The notes under the pieces are model-generated. The model made no database searches, was not told where the DNA came from, and saw nothing but the letters and a program-made list of their open reading frames with translations. Below are positions 19,842 through 28,809 of a stretch of 64,000 bases of DNA, piece by piece (within the stretch, counting starts at the first letter, position 1; each line of letters starts with the position of its first letter). Origin of the DNA: Bradyrhizobium sp. AZCC 2262. Its GTDB lineage: Bacteria > Pseudomonadota > Alphaproteobacteria > Rhizobiales > Xanthobacteraceae. The position numbers and the translations under genes were made by a program. Where the stretch lies: the NCBI RefSeq assembly GCF_036924535.1, contig NZ_JAZHRT010000001.1:9228501-9292500 (forward strand). The letters run 5' to 3'.

Positions 19842-20324
19842 TCATTCTTCCCGGGAAGCGTTCGGCGAGGATGAAGGTGAACCAGGCGGTTCAGTCGCGG
19901 GCGAGCCAGCCTCTTCTCCAGGGTCAGCTAGATCGATTTCGTTTTCTCGTGCGTGCGCGCGGGTTTTTTGCTCGCCGGTTTGACCTTCGAAATCGGGTAC
20001 CCAATCCTCTACGATAAATTTCTGAGACTTGGCGCCGCTGCTCTTGCTGGCCTTGGCGCGAAGCTTAAACAGTACTTCGGCGCTCCTTGCATCGCCTTCC
20101 AGTGCGCTATTCACCAGCTTCTTGAGCATCAACTCAAGCCGCGATGCTCGCTTCGCACGTCCGCCTTCGCGGTATGCGGTGAGGATATTTCGGAACTCGC
20201 TGATGATGTCGATGACAAGCTGGTCTTTACGACTTTTGGGAGGGCGACCTTTGGGATTACCCGAAACACCCTTTTTGAACCGAGAATGCTTGGGGGGATT
20301 CCCGCGGCCAGACTTTTTACTCAT
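19842..20324 (-). CDS. DUF5681 domain protein (terminase-associated)
   Basis: 160 residues. The N-terminus carries the DUF5681 signature FKKGVSGNPKGRPPKS, a short basic element common in genes next to large terminases. A helical middle (RLELMLKKLVNSALEGDARSAEVLFKL) follows and a low-complexity acidic, proline- and serine-rich tail. It could be the small terminase or its DNA-binding partner. It overlaps the next upstream gene by eight bases. A paralogue sits immediately upstream. Confidence 0.8.
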   Translation of the reverse strand: MSKKSGRGNPPKHSRFKKGVSGNPKGRPPKSRKDQLVIDIISEFRNILTAYREGGRAKRASRLELMLKKLVNSALEGDARSAEVLFKLRAKASKSSGAKSQKFIVEDWVPDFEGQTGEQKTRAHARENEIDLADPGEEAGSPATEPPGSPSSSPNASREE

Positions 20325-20700
20325 TGCCTGGGCTCGCGGCTATGGAGTGACCGGTGAAAGTCCTGGTGTAATCGCTGTCCGCGAAGGTGATCTTGACCGT
20401 TCTGTCCGCGACTTGGGGAGCAAGTTCCAGCCATCGAAGAAAGACAGCCCTGGCTCGGCGATCACCGGCGATCCCCTTGTTCCAAAGCTGCTCGAGAATG
20501 ACCTTCAGCACCGCAACCCGCTTGGATTCGCCGTTCACGGTAACCTTCACAGGTGTCAACAACAGCTTGTCGATCGTTTCGGCGACGTCGACCGAGCGAG
20601 ATGATAGGCCGCCCGGATTAGCGCTTTGCCCTTTTTTCCATTGGGTCGCCTTAGGTGGGCGTCCGCGCCCAATCTCGTAGTCCTTGGTGGAGCGGCTCAT
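20317..20700 (-). CDS. DUF5681 domain protein, second copy
   Basis: 127 residues with the DUF5681 element RGRPPKATQWKKGQSANPGG, then a helical region (VLKVILEQLWNKGIAGDRRARAVFLRWLE) aligned with the same region of the downstream paralogue. It overlaps the ParB-methylase gene by four bases and the downstream DUF5681 gene by eight, so the three are co-translated. Probable role: DNA recognition for the terminase; this is an inference from neighbourhood. Confidence 0.78.
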   Translation of the reverse strand: MSRSTKDYEIGRGRPPKATQWKKGQSANPGGLSSRSVDVAETIDKLLLTPVKVTVNGESKRVAVLKVILEQLWNKGIAGDRRARAVFLRWLELAPQVADRTVKITFADSDYTRTFTGHSIAASPGNE

Positions 20701-22043
20701 CGATCCGCTCCCCGGTCAGTTCCCGTCTGTGCAAAGGTCTTTCCATTAATGTCCTTGGCTTCCTGCTTGGTCAGTTGCTCCCATCGCTTGATTGCTGTGT
20801 CGACGTAACGTCCGTCGATTTCAATGGCGTGGCAGCGTCTGCCGGTGCGTTCCGCCGCCAGAATCGTCGTACCGCTGCCAAGGTAGGGATCGATCACGAT
20901 GTCGTTGCGCTGGGTGCAGTCGAGCATGGCGTCTGCAACCAGCGCGATTGGCTTCACCGTCGGGTGCGATTCCAGCTGTTTTTTAGGGCCGCTACGCGCG
21001 AAGCTGGTTGCCCCCGGAGCATTCCACACATTAGATCTGTTCCGGCCGAAGCGGCCGAGTTGAATGTTGTTGGTATGCGGGTCTTTTCCGCTCTTGAACA
21101 CGAAGACGAGCTCGTGGCGGGACCGGTAGAGCGACCCCATGCCACCGTTGGTTTTGGCCCAAACGCAAAGATTCAGGAGGTCCAGGTTGGCGGCGCGACC
21201 GGCCGCTAGGATTTCGGACATGTGGCGCCAATCCATGAAGCTATAGATCAACGCGCCGTCGCGGCAGTAGGCAATTATGTTCAGGAACGTCTGGTGCAGG
21301 AAATCTGAGAATTCGGCTTCGGACATTTCGCCACTGGCCATCGCGAACTCGCGATGTGTAGCCCTGCCGTTGCCGGACACATGTCCATTGATTCGAACGT
21401 TATACGGCGCGTCGGTGATGGCCGCGGAGGCCTTTTCGCCGTTTGAGAGGGCATCATAACTGGTCACATCCAACGCGTTGCCGCAGTATAGGCGGTGAGA
21501 ACCCATTAGCCAAAGATCGCCGGTCCTTGAAACGACAGGCCCGGTGGCCAATTCAAACTGGTCGTCGGCTTCTTCCAACGCAGTATCCAGCGATTGGATT
21601 CGCAAATCGATTTCCGGTGGCTCAAATCCGATCGCCTCGATGTCAAAGTCGAGCACAAGGTCGGACAATTCCTTCAGGTGGATCGCGAGTTTGGGGTCGT
21701 CCCACGTCGATCGATCCGTCAACTTGTTGTCGGCCAACAGGTACGCCTTGGCCTGGGTGGGCGTCAGGTGGTCAAGCAAGATAACTGGGACCTTGTCGAT
21801 GCCGAGCAGCATAGCCGCTTCATACCGGCCGTGGCCGGCAACAATTTTGTTGTTCTTGTCGACTAAGATCGGCGCATTGAAGCCGAATGCTTCGATGCTT
21901 CTGGCGATCGCCCTTATCTGCGCGCGGCCATGCTTGCGTGGATTGTGGGGGTCAGGGATCAGATCCCCTATCGCGACAGACAAGAGCTGCCGGCGCGCGG
22001 CCACATCGGTTGCGGTGGGGATTGAAGTGTTTAGCTTTGGCAT
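20697..22043 (-). CDS. ParB-like nuclease domain fused to DNA methyltransferase
   Basis: 448 residues. The N-terminal ParB/Srx-like domain (about 15-125) has DPHNPRKHGRAQIRAIARSI, the GHGRYEAAMLLG box and LADNKLTDRS. The C-terminal beta-class amino-methyltransferase has the catalytic DAPYNV tetrapeptide, a HPTVKP segment and SAM-binding DPYLGSGTTILAAERTGR. Fusions of this type are frequent on alphaproteobacterial prophages and probably methylate adenine or cytosine. It is the first gene of the remnant operon. There is no matching restriction gene. Confidence 0.88.
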   Translation of the reverse strand: MPKLNTSIPTATDVAARRQLLSVAIGDLIPDPHNPRKHGRAQIRAIARSIEAFGFNAPILVDKNNKIVAGHGRYEAAMLLGIDKVPVILLDHLTPTQAKAYLLADNKLTDRSTWDDPKLAIHLKELSDLVLDFDIEAIGFEPPEIDLRIQSLDTALEEADDQFELATGPVVSRTGDLWLMGSHRLYCGNALDVTSYDALSNGEKASAAITDAPYNVRINGHVSGNGRATHREFAMASGEMSEAEFSDFLHQTFLNIIAYCRDGALIYSFMDWRHMSEILAAGRAANLDLLNLCVWAKTNGGMGSLYRSRHELVFVFKSGKDPHTNNIQLGRFGRNRSNVWNAPGATSFARSGPKKQLESHPTVKPIALVADAMLDCTQRNDIVIDPYLGSGTTILAAERTGRRCHAIEIDGRYVDTAIKRWEQLTKQEAKDINGKTFAQTGTDRGADR

Positions 22044-22646
22044 ATCTTGCAGGACCTATATTGGCCTCTCCTTGTCGGAGAAGAGGCTCTGGATGATCGT
22101 CCCTGCAAGACGAATTCAATTTACGTCGGAAGGTGCGCTTCGAACAATATCCGCACGTGAGATATCAACAGTTGTTCGTTGTTACCCGCGCATTCAAATA
22201 GCTAGTTCGAATTCCTTGTTACCTCCTTCGAATGTTTTGGTGGTTGTCGCTTTACTACGGCGGCGATTGCTGTGCGCCTGACGAAGAAGATTTCATAAGG
22301 CCGGCAGATGCGGACTATCCGCAGATACTCACACGATCGAGCATCTAGCTAAGCCTCCTCACACAAGAACCTTGCGGGTGGACACATCGCGGGCAGGGCG
22401 TGGAAACGGACGCTTCGTGATATCCAGATTGGATTTCCCAGTTAGTGAAAATTCGATCCCTGTTATTCTATAACTTTACCCTGTTAATTGCGTTAGGGAA
22501 TTGTATCGAAAGCCCTTGCGGCGCAGCCACTTCTCCGATGTAAAAACTGCTTCGAAGGCCTAAAAATCGCAGAGATCCCTGTTAAATTCCCTGATAACAG
22601 GGAAGATTCAGTGGAGACTGGTTCGCATACGACTGGGCACACCACC
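22044..22646. promoter_or_regulatory. Regulatory gap upstream of the ParB-methylase gene with repeated CCCTGTTA 8-mers
   Basis: No gene is supported in this 600-base gap. CCCTGTTA occurs at 22458, 22479 and 22577 on the plus strand and inverted (TAACAGGG) at 22595, the last two forming a short hairpin. AGGGAA stretches lie alongside. Such clusters could be recombinase or regulator sites from the lost part of the phage element. Confidence 0.35.
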
Positions 22647-22983
22647 AGCCTTCGCTTGCTTCGCAAGCTACGGCTCGGCAAGCCGCACTCAGTCCTATCG
22701 TAGCGAAGCAAGCGAAGGCTGCCGCGCCGAAGCCACTTGGCGAAGGCGGGCTATCCGCCGCAAGCTACGGCTCGGCAAGCCGCACTCAGTCCTATCGTAG
22801 CGAAGCAAGCGAAGGCTGCCGCGCCGAAGCCACTTGGCGAAGGCGGGCTATCCGCCGCAAGCTACGGCTCGGCAAGCCGCACTCAGTCCTATCGTAGCGA
22901 AGCAAGCGAAGGCTGCCGCGCCGAAGCCACTTGGCGAAGGCGGGCTATATCTGCAAGCTACGGCTCGGCAAGCCACGAGAACG
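22647..22983. repeat. 97-bp tandem repeat, about 3.3 units
   Basis: Units begin with GCAAGCTACGGCTCGGCAAG at 22663, 22760, 22857 and 22953 (spacing 97, 97, 96). The full copies look identical; the last breaks off at CACGAGAACG. A 17-bp inverted repeat flanks the start of the first unit: left arm 22647-22663 (AGCCTTCGCTTGCTTCG), right arm 22704-22720; later units keep only the right arm. It lies between the packaging remnant and the second cyclase-TPR gene. Confidence 0.85.
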
Positions 22984-23008
22984 CAACCACTACGACTAAT
23001 CGCAAACC

Positions 23009-24775
23009 TCACACCGGCAATCCTGCCTTGAGCAGCCCGGCCTCATGGCGCCTGCGGTCAACCTCCTGCTTGTAGTGCTGGGTCGCGAGATAGGTGGCCA
23101 CCGAGAAACCCGGTTCAAGCTTCACGACCTCGGCGGAATGCGCCGCGGCCGCAAGGCCATTGCCCATCTGGGCGAAGATCGCGGCGAGGAAAGCGTGATG
23201 CGTGTAGTCGGGCCGTGTGATCCGCGCGAACGCCTCGGCGGCTTCGGCAAATTTCTCCGCGCAATAATACGCGCGACCGAGGTGGTTCCAGAAGCGTTCG
23301 GGGTGGTACGGGTTGAGACGCATCGCCTTCCTGATCCAGTCGATCCCCTCTTCCGGTCGCCCTAGCCAGGTCAGAAACTCGCCCTGCTGCACCACGACCA
23401 GGTCGTAATTGGGATTGAGCGCAAGTGCCCGCTCCTGATGGTAGGCCGCCCTTTCGTGATCGTCGCGCGTCAGGTTCACCGCGGCCAGGATGCGGTGAAC
23501 GTCGCTGTCATTGTCGTCGAGCGCCAGTGCGATCTGCAACTCGTCAGCCACCTTTTGGAAGGTGGCGTCGCGATCCGCGCACCATCCGTAGATCCAGGTC
23601 TGGCCCAGCACGCACGCCTTCCAGGCATGGGCGTGCGCGTAGTTCGGATCGAGCGCGATGGCGCGCGCGAGCAGGATTTGCGCCTCCGCGTTGTCCTCGC
23701 GCCGCGAGCGGTGGTGCAGGACTTTGGCGGCGAGCACGCACTCATAGGCCGCCATGTTGTCGGTTCGCTGGCGCTTCGCGCGTTCCTGCGTGGCCGCTTC
23801 GACGCGACCGGGAAGTGTGGCGACGATCGCGCCCGTCACCTCGTCCTGGATGGCGAAGATATCCTCGAGCTTGCGGTCGTAGCGTTCGGCCCAGACATGC
23901 CGGTCGGTTTGCGCGTCGATCAACTGCACGGTGACGCGGACGCGATCGCCGACCTTGCGCACGCTGCCCTCGAGGACATATTCGACGCCGAGCTCGCGCG
24001 CGACCTCCTGCACCTTCACCGCCTTGCCTTTGTGCACGAAGGTTGAGTTGCGCGAGATGATGAGCAGGTCGCGGAAGCGCGACAGTTCGGTGATGATGTC
24101 CTCGGTGAGGCCGTCGGCAAAGAATTCCTGTTCCGGATCGCCGCTCATGTTGACCAGCGGCAGCACGGCGATGGACGGTTTTCTGGTCGTGATTGTGGTT
24201 GCCGCGCCGTCCTTGCCGCTGACGTGCGCCTCGGCGGCATTCGGCTCGAGGCGGACCCGAAAGACATGGATCGGGCGGGTGATGTTTTTGACATTCTGCT
24301 CGCCGATATCCTCAAAGGCGATGTCGTCGAGCCGGTGGTTGACCTGATCGCGCACGGCGCCCGAGACGCAGATGCCACCGGGCTCGGCGAGCACCTCGAG
24401 ACGCGCCGCGACGTTGACGCCATCGCCGAAAATATCGTTGTCCTCGATGATCACGTCGCCCAGATTGATGCCGATGCGGAACTGGATCCACCGCGCCGGC
24501 AAAACATCGGCATTGCGCCGCGCCATTCGGCGCTGAACTTCGGCGGCGCACGTCACCGCGTCTACGACGCTGTGGAACTCCACCAGCATGCCGTCGCCGG
24601 TCGTCTTGATGATGCGGCCGTGGTTTTTGGCAATGGAGGGATCGATGAGCTCAAGGCGGTGGGTCTTGAGGCGTGCAAGTGTCCCTGCCTCGTCGACCTC
24701 CATCAGCCGGCTATAGCCGACCATGTCGGCGGCAAGGATCGCAGCAAGTCTTCGCTCGGGTCCGGGCGCTTCCAT
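23009..24775 (-). CDS. Class III adenylate/guanylate cyclase with TolB-like and TPR domains
   Basis: 588 residues from ATG 24775, which has a GAGG site; an open stretch to 24859 adds 28 residues that do not fit the family. The cyclase domain opens ERRLAAILAADMVGYSRLM with metal D17, then K57 and D61 (IIKTTGDGMLVEF) and FGDGVNVAARLE with N and R of the transition-state pair. A TolB-like segment follows (SIAVLPLVNMSGDPEQEFFADGLTEDI), then TPR helices (AIALDPNYAHAHAWKACVLG, ALALNPNYDLVVVQQGEFL). All catalytic residues are present, unlike the altered motif of the copy at 13273-15081. Input unknown. Confidence 0.92.
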   Translation of the reverse strand: MEAPGPERRLAAILAADMVGYSRLMEVDEAGTLARLKTHRLELIDPSIAKNHGRIIKTTGDGMLVEFHSVVDAVTCAAEVQRRMARRNADVLPARWIQFRIGINLGDVIIEDNDIFGDGVNVAARLEVLAEPGGICVSGAVRDQVNHRLDDIAFEDIGEQNVKNITRPIHVFRVRLEPNAAEAHVSGKDGAATTITTRKPSIAVLPLVNMSGDPEQEFFADGLTEDIITELSRFRDLLIISRNSTFVHKGKAVKVQEVARELGVEYVLEGSVRKVGDRVRVTVQLIDAQTDRHVWAERYDRKLEDIFAIQDEVTGAIVATLPGRVEAATQERAKRQRTDNMAAYECVLAAKVLHHRSRREDNAEAQILLARAIALDPNYAHAHAWKACVLGQTWIYGWCADRDATFQKVADELQIALALDDNDSDVHRILAAVNLTRDDHERAAYHQERALALNPNYDLVVVQQGEFLTWLGRPEEGIDWIRKAMRLNPYHPERFWNHLGRAYYCAEKFAEAAEAFARITRPDYTHHAFLAAIFAQMGNGLAAAAHSAEVVKLEPGFSVATYLATQHYKQEVDRRRHEAGLLKAGLPV

Positions 24776-24915
24776 TTTCCGCCTCGCTGACAAGTAGTCT
24801 AGCAGATTTGCCGCGCCGGCCAAGGTTGAGCGGCAGACGGTGGCCTTCTTGCGGTCCAATAACCTACCTTAAATTGCAGGTGATGAGCTCAAGATGGGTA
24901 GCTACTCGGCAGGCG

Positions 24916-25383
24916 CTAATTCGCCAGGGTATGGCTTATCCGCGTGACCACGCTGTCCCACTGGCGTTTTTCGGCGGCGGGATAATTGATCAGCACGCAG
25001 TTCAAGGTGTCGTTGCCGCGGTTGCAGCGGTTGTACCAGATGCGGTCGTTGCGAATGCTGGACACGACGAAGAAATCGGATGTGATCCGCTTGTAGACGA
25101 TGCCGGCAGGCGGTTGCATCTTGGCCAGGAATTTGGCCGGTGAATCGTTCTCGGGATTGGGAACGGACTGCACCGTCAGATCGGCGCGTCGGTCTTCGGT
25201 GAAAAACCGTCGCCCGGTTCCGCTCTCGGGCGCTCCGCCGTCGCTGGTGAAGATCGAGACCGGCATGTCGACGCTGGTCCCGGTGCTCGGGATCACGTAT
25301 CGCCGCCATTCGGCGTCGCCGGCTGAGGCGAGCGCCGGGATGAAGATCAAGACGCTGACGGCGAACAAGCGCGGCGCACGCAT
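24916..25383 (-). CDS. Secreted protein of unknown function
   Basis: 155 residues from ATG 25383, which starts a clear signal peptide (MRAPRLFAVSVLIFIPALASAGD); an upstream frame to 25422 is less likely. The mature part has aromatic and charged stretches (WRRYVIPSTGTSVDMPVSIF, IRNDRIWYNRCNRG, CVLINYPAAEKRQWDSVVTRI) with two or three cysteines. I do not recognise a named family. It probably acts in the periplasm. It sits alone between the cyclase and flavoprotein genes. Confidence 0.75.
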   Translation of the reverse strand: MRAPRLFAVSVLIFIPALASAGDAEWRRYVIPSTGTSVDMPVSIFTSDGGAPESGTGRRFFTEDRRADLTVQSVPNPENDSPAKFLAKMQPPAGIVYKRITSDFFVVSSIRNDRIWYNRCNRGNDTLNCVLINYPAAEKRQWDSVVTRISHTLAN

Positions 25384-25449
25384 AAAACGATCTCCGGTTC
25401 GATGCGAGACAATCGAATCCATCGAGGTTCGTTCCCGCTCCGGACATTT

Positions 25450-27186
25450 CTAGGGCGCAGCTTTTTCGCTGATATGCGTTCCCGCGATATACCCAAACGT
25501 CAGTGCCGGCCCCAGCGTGATCCCGGCGCCGGGATAGTTGCCGCCCATGATGCTCGCCATATCGTTGCCGGCGGCGTAGAGGCCCGCGATCGGCTGGCCG
25601 TGTTCGTCGAGCGCGCGGGCGTGTTCGTCGGTCCTGATGCCGGCATAGGTGCCGAGATCGCCGATCACCATCTTGATCGCATAAAACGGTCCGTCCTTGA
25701 TCGGCGCGACGCAGGGGTTCGGGCCATGCAGCGCATCGCCCTGGTAGCGGTTATAGGCGCGCGATCCCTTGCCGAATGAAGGATCGCGCCCTTCCGCGGC
25801 CGAGGCGTTGAATTCGGCGATCGTTGCTTCCAGCCCTTGTCGATCGATGCCGGTGCGGTCGGCGAGTTCGGCCAGCGTCGTGCCGCGCTTGAGATAACCG
25901 GTCGCAAGATGATGGCGCAGCGGCATCGGAAACGGCGGCACGCATCCGAGGCCGTATTTTCTGAGCGCGCGGTGATCGCACAGCAGGAACGCCGTGATCT
26001 CCTCGCCGGGTTTTGCCGCCTTCACCATCTCCTGCACGAAGTCATGATAGGAGTTGCCTTCATTGGCAAAGCGCTTGCCGTCGCGCGTGACAGCAATGAC
26101 TCCGGGTTTGGCGCGGTCGATGAAATGCGGCATCACGCCCTTGCTGCCGTCCTTGCGTTCGGTGATCGAGACCGGCACCCAGGCCGCGGCATTCGGCAAA
26201 TTGTCCTCGATACGGCCACCTGCGGCCTCCGCCAGGCGCAGTCCGTCGCCGGTGTTGCCGACAGGGCCTGGCGAGAAATGCTCGGCGCCGCTGGGCGCGT
26301 GCGGGAACATGGCCTTGCGCCTTGCGACATCGTGCGGAAAGCCGCCGCAGGCCAGCACGACGCCGCGCTTGGCATTGACGCGGATCAGCTTGCCATGGCG
26401 TTCGACGACCGCGCCGCGCACAGCGCCGTCCTCGACGACCAGTTCGTGCACCGGCGATGACAGCCACAGCGGTATCTTCAGGTCAAACGCCGATTTCGCC
26501 AGACGTCCCGCGAGCGCATTGCCGTTGGTTAGCGTCATGCCACGGCCGTTACGCATCACGTCCATCGCATGCTTCGAGAGGCGCTTCGCCACATAGATTG
26601 CCGAGGTCAGCGATTTGGTCGCGCGCATGAAATGGACGATGTCCTTGCCCGATCCAAGCATCATGCCGAACACCGTGAGTTCGGGGAGGGGACTGCCGAT
26701 ATCGTTGATATGCTCGCCCAGTTCGCGGCCATCGAACGGCCGAGCCACCATCGAGCGGCCGCCCTGCGCACCGCCCGGGGCTTCCGCATGATAGTCAGGA
26801 AAAGTCAGCGGCATGTCGAAGCGCACCGCCGTCTTGGTCGTGAAGAAGTCGACGGCGTCGGGACCTGCGGTAAGAAACGCATCGACGCGCGCGGCATCAA
26901 AACTGTTGCCGGCCTCATGCCGCAGATAGGTCTTCGCCTGCTCCGGGCTTTCCTCGATACCCCAGGCCTTCGCCAGAGATGTGCCGGGAATCCAGAGCCA
27001 GCCGCCGGAGCGTGCGCTGGTGCCGCCGAAGCGCGGCTCCTTCTCGACGATCAGGACATTGAGGCCGTGATGCCCCGCGGTCACCGCCGCCGACAGGCCG
27101 GCGCATCCCGAGCCGACCACCAGCGCATCGCATTCGTAAGTTTCTTGTTCGCTACCCGCCACGCGATCCGCCTCGGTTTGTGCCAT
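25450..27186 (-). CDS. FAD-dependent oxidoreductase of the fumarate reductase/3-ketosteroid dehydrogenase type
   Basis: 578 residues. The FAD-binding Rossmann motif (VVGSGCAGLSAAVTAG) is followed by IVEKEPRFGGTSARSGGWLWIPG, and the C-terminus has GLYAAGNDMASIMGGNYPGAGITLGPALTFGYIAG, a pattern shared by 3-oxosteroid 1-dehydrogenases and related FAD-binding_2 flavoproteins. It would introduce or reduce a carbon-carbon double bond; whether the substrate is a steroid cannot be told. It stands alone, although the catabolic cluster begins about 900 bases downstream. Soluble, no signal peptide. Confidence 0.88.
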   Translation of the reverse strand: MAQTEADRVAGSEQETYECDALVVGSGCAGLSAAVTAGHHGLNVLIVEKEPRFGGTSARSGGWLWIPGTSLAKAWGIEESPEQAKTYLRHEAGNSFDAARVDAFLTAGPDAVDFFTTKTAVRFDMPLTFPDYHAEAPGGAQGGRSMVARPFDGRELGEHINDIGSPLPELTVFGMMLGSGKDIVHFMRATKSLTSAIYVAKRLSKHAMDVMRNGRGMTLTNGNALAGRLAKSAFDLKIPLWLSSPVHELVVEDGAVRGAVVERHGKLIRVNAKRGVVLACGGFPHDVARRKAMFPHAPSGAEHFSPGPVGNTGDGLRLAEAAGGRIEDNLPNAAAWVPVSITERKDGSKGVMPHFIDRAKPGVIAVTRDGKRFANEGNSYHDFVQEMVKAAKPGEEITAFLLCDHRALRKYGLGCVPPFPMPLRHHLATGYLKRGTTLAELADRTGIDRQGLEATIAEFNASAAEGRDPSFGKGSRAYNRYQGDALHGPNPCVAPIKDGPFYAIKMVIGDLGTYAGIRTDEHARALDEHGQPIAGLYAAGNDMASIMGGNYPGAGITLGPALTFGYIAGTHISEKAAP

Positions 27187-27233
27187 GGGCGGACATTTGG
27201 ATAGGGATCGACTGGTCTGTCAATCGCGCGGGT

Positions 27234-27424
27234 TTCTTCCCTTCTCCCCTTGTGGGAGAAGGTGGATCGCTGACGCGAAGCGGCAGCGAGACGGATGAGG
27301 GGTCTGTCTCCGCGGAGAGAACCCCTCATCCGGCGCCATAGCCGATGCGAAGCATCGGCGTTCTAAGAGACGGCGGCCATAGGCCGCCTACGCCACCTTC
27401 TCCCACAAGGGGAGAAGGAAAGAA
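27234..27424. repeat. REP-like composite palindrome
   Basis: Outer arms CTTCTCCCCTTGTGGGAG (27241) and the reverse complement ending near 27418, with an inner pair around GGATGAGGGG and CCCCTCATCC. It fills most of the gap 27187-27461. Confidence 0.8.
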
Positions 27425-27461
27425 GCAGCGCGTCGTGACGCGTGCGCCAACTCCCGCGCGC

Positions 27462-27953
27462 TCAATTCCCCGTCTCGAACGAACACGTCGCGCCGCCGCC
27501 GGCCTTCTGCCTGATCTCGGCCGGATCCAGCGTGCAAGTGAGCTTCGAGAGACTTTCCAGCATCGATCCGGCGGCGCCGTCGGCGGCAATGCCGGCCATG
27601 GCTTCGGTCGCAAAGATTTCGCTGGCACGGCGTCCGGTGATGGTTTGCTTGACGCCCTTGAAGGTCAGTTCACAGGAGCGCGCGGTGATGTCGACATTGC
27701 TGACCCGGCAGACGATGTTGTCCGCGGTGACCGAAATCTTCTTGGCGTAGCGCACGCCGCTCTGTCCGACGAAAAATGCCGAGACGGCTTCGCGTTCATC
27801 CGCGGTCAGCAGCGGCGAATACAGCGCCACGACGCCGGCCAGCGCCAAGGCTGCCGGTCCGTTGGCTGTCGCCGGGGCGGCCGATGCGGTGGACACCGTT
27901 GCGGTGAAAAGCGAGATGGCGAGAACGGCCAGCCTGCCGGATTTCATTTGCAT
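27462..27953 (-). CDS. Secreted protein of unknown function
   Basis: 163 residues, with an alternative start at the third residue. A signal peptide (LAVLAISLFTATVSTASAAPA) is followed by an alanine-rich segment and a domain with four cysteines (IVCRVSNVDITARSCELTF, LTCTLDPAEIRQKAGGGATCSFE), which may form two disulphides in the periplasm. No family is recognised. No operon partner: the GntR gene starts 100 bases away and reads the same way. Confidence 0.72.
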   Translation of the reverse strand: MQMKSGRLAVLAISLFTATVSTASAAPATANGPAALALAGVVALYSPLLTADEREAVSAFFVGQSGVRYAKKISVTADNIVCRVSNVDITARSCELTFKGVKQTITGRRASEIFATEAMAGIAADGAAGSMLESLSKLTCTLDPAEIRQKAGGGATCSFETGN

Positions 27954-28053
27954 TTCGTTCCCCCAGTTCGGCCGCGCGCCTGCCTGTCTCTTCTTGCGCG
28001 GTCATTTGGATCGGGTTCGATTCGTCTGTCAATCGTGCCGCTGGCGGTCCGCG

Positions 28054-28809
28054 CTAAACCTTCGGCCGCAGCGAGCGCTGCATGTCCATGGTGTAGGTGT
28101 ACCGTCCCTCGGGATGCGTGGTGACAGTGACCTCGAACAGTTCTTCACGCAGGCCGTAATAACGTCGCACCATCGTCAGTGCGGGCGAACCGGGCTTGAC
28201 CCCGAGCGCCTTGGCGAGATTCGCCGGCATGCCGCGCGCGAAGACTTCGAGTTGCGCATATTCGATGGTCTCGCCGAACATTTTTGCGATCTGCTCATGC
28301 ACCGGCGCCCGGCCGTGATCGCGCCGCTTCACGACGCCGGCAAATTTCCGCAACACGTAGATTTCCACCCAGCCCAGTGGAGCCGCGAATTCATCGGAGC
28401 GCCGGATCGCCTCGATCAGGAACCAGTGCTTGCCCGGTTCGCATTTCAGGAGTGCGGCGAGGTTGCGGTCGGCGACGATTTCGCTGGAGCGCACCACCTG
28501 GCGATAGGTTTCGTTGGAATATCGCAGCCACTCGTTCAGCGACTTGACGCTGTGCGTGAACAACACCGGCGGCTCGGCCGCGATCACGACCGAGCCGAGC
28601 CCCGCCCGCCGCACGATCAGGCCCTGCTCGGTAATGATCCGCAGCGCCTCGCGCACGGTCTGACGGCTGGCGCCAAACCGCGCCATCAATTCGGTCTCGG
28701 TCGGCAGCAGTTCGCCGACCGGCGTGGAGCCGAGCCGGATTTCCTTCTGCAGCTCGGCGGCGATATCGCGATATCGCGTCGATTTGCGCTGTTCCTTCCT
28801 AGCGGCCAT
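28054..28809 (-). CDS. GntR family (HutC-type) transcriptional regulator
   Basis: 251 residues from ATG 28809; a TTG at 28821 is also in frame. The winged-helix domain has TETELMARFGASRQTVREALRIITEQGLIVRRAGLGSVV; the C-terminal half is a UTRA ligand domain (RPVHEQI-like APVHEQIAKMFGETIEYAQLEVFARGM and ALTMVRRYYG). Such repressors release DNA when they bind a pathway metabolite. It overlaps the Gfo/Idh/MocA gene by 11 bases and is the last gene of the leftward operon, so it probably regulates that operon and the divergent one. Confidence 0.9.
   Translation of the reverse strand: MAARKEQRKSTRYRDIAAELQKEIRLGSTPVGELLPTETELMARFGASRQTVREALRIITEQGLIVRRAGLGSVVIAAEPPVLFTHSVKSLNEWLRYSNETYRQVVRSSEIVADRNLAALLKCEPGKHWFLIEAIRRSDEFAAPLGWVEIYVLRKFAGVVKRRDHGRAPVHEQIAKMFGETIEYAQLEVFARGMPANLAKALGVKPGSPALTMVRRYYGLREELFEVTVTTHPEGRYTYTMDMQRSLRPKV

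Noticed and set aside
22663..22983. CRISPR array
   Set aside because: Units of 97 bp abut directly with no unique spacers and no cas genes nearby.
22737..23075. Repeat-encoded protein frames in the 97-bp tandem region
   Set aside because: The period is not a multiple of three, so each unit changes frame; no ribosome site.
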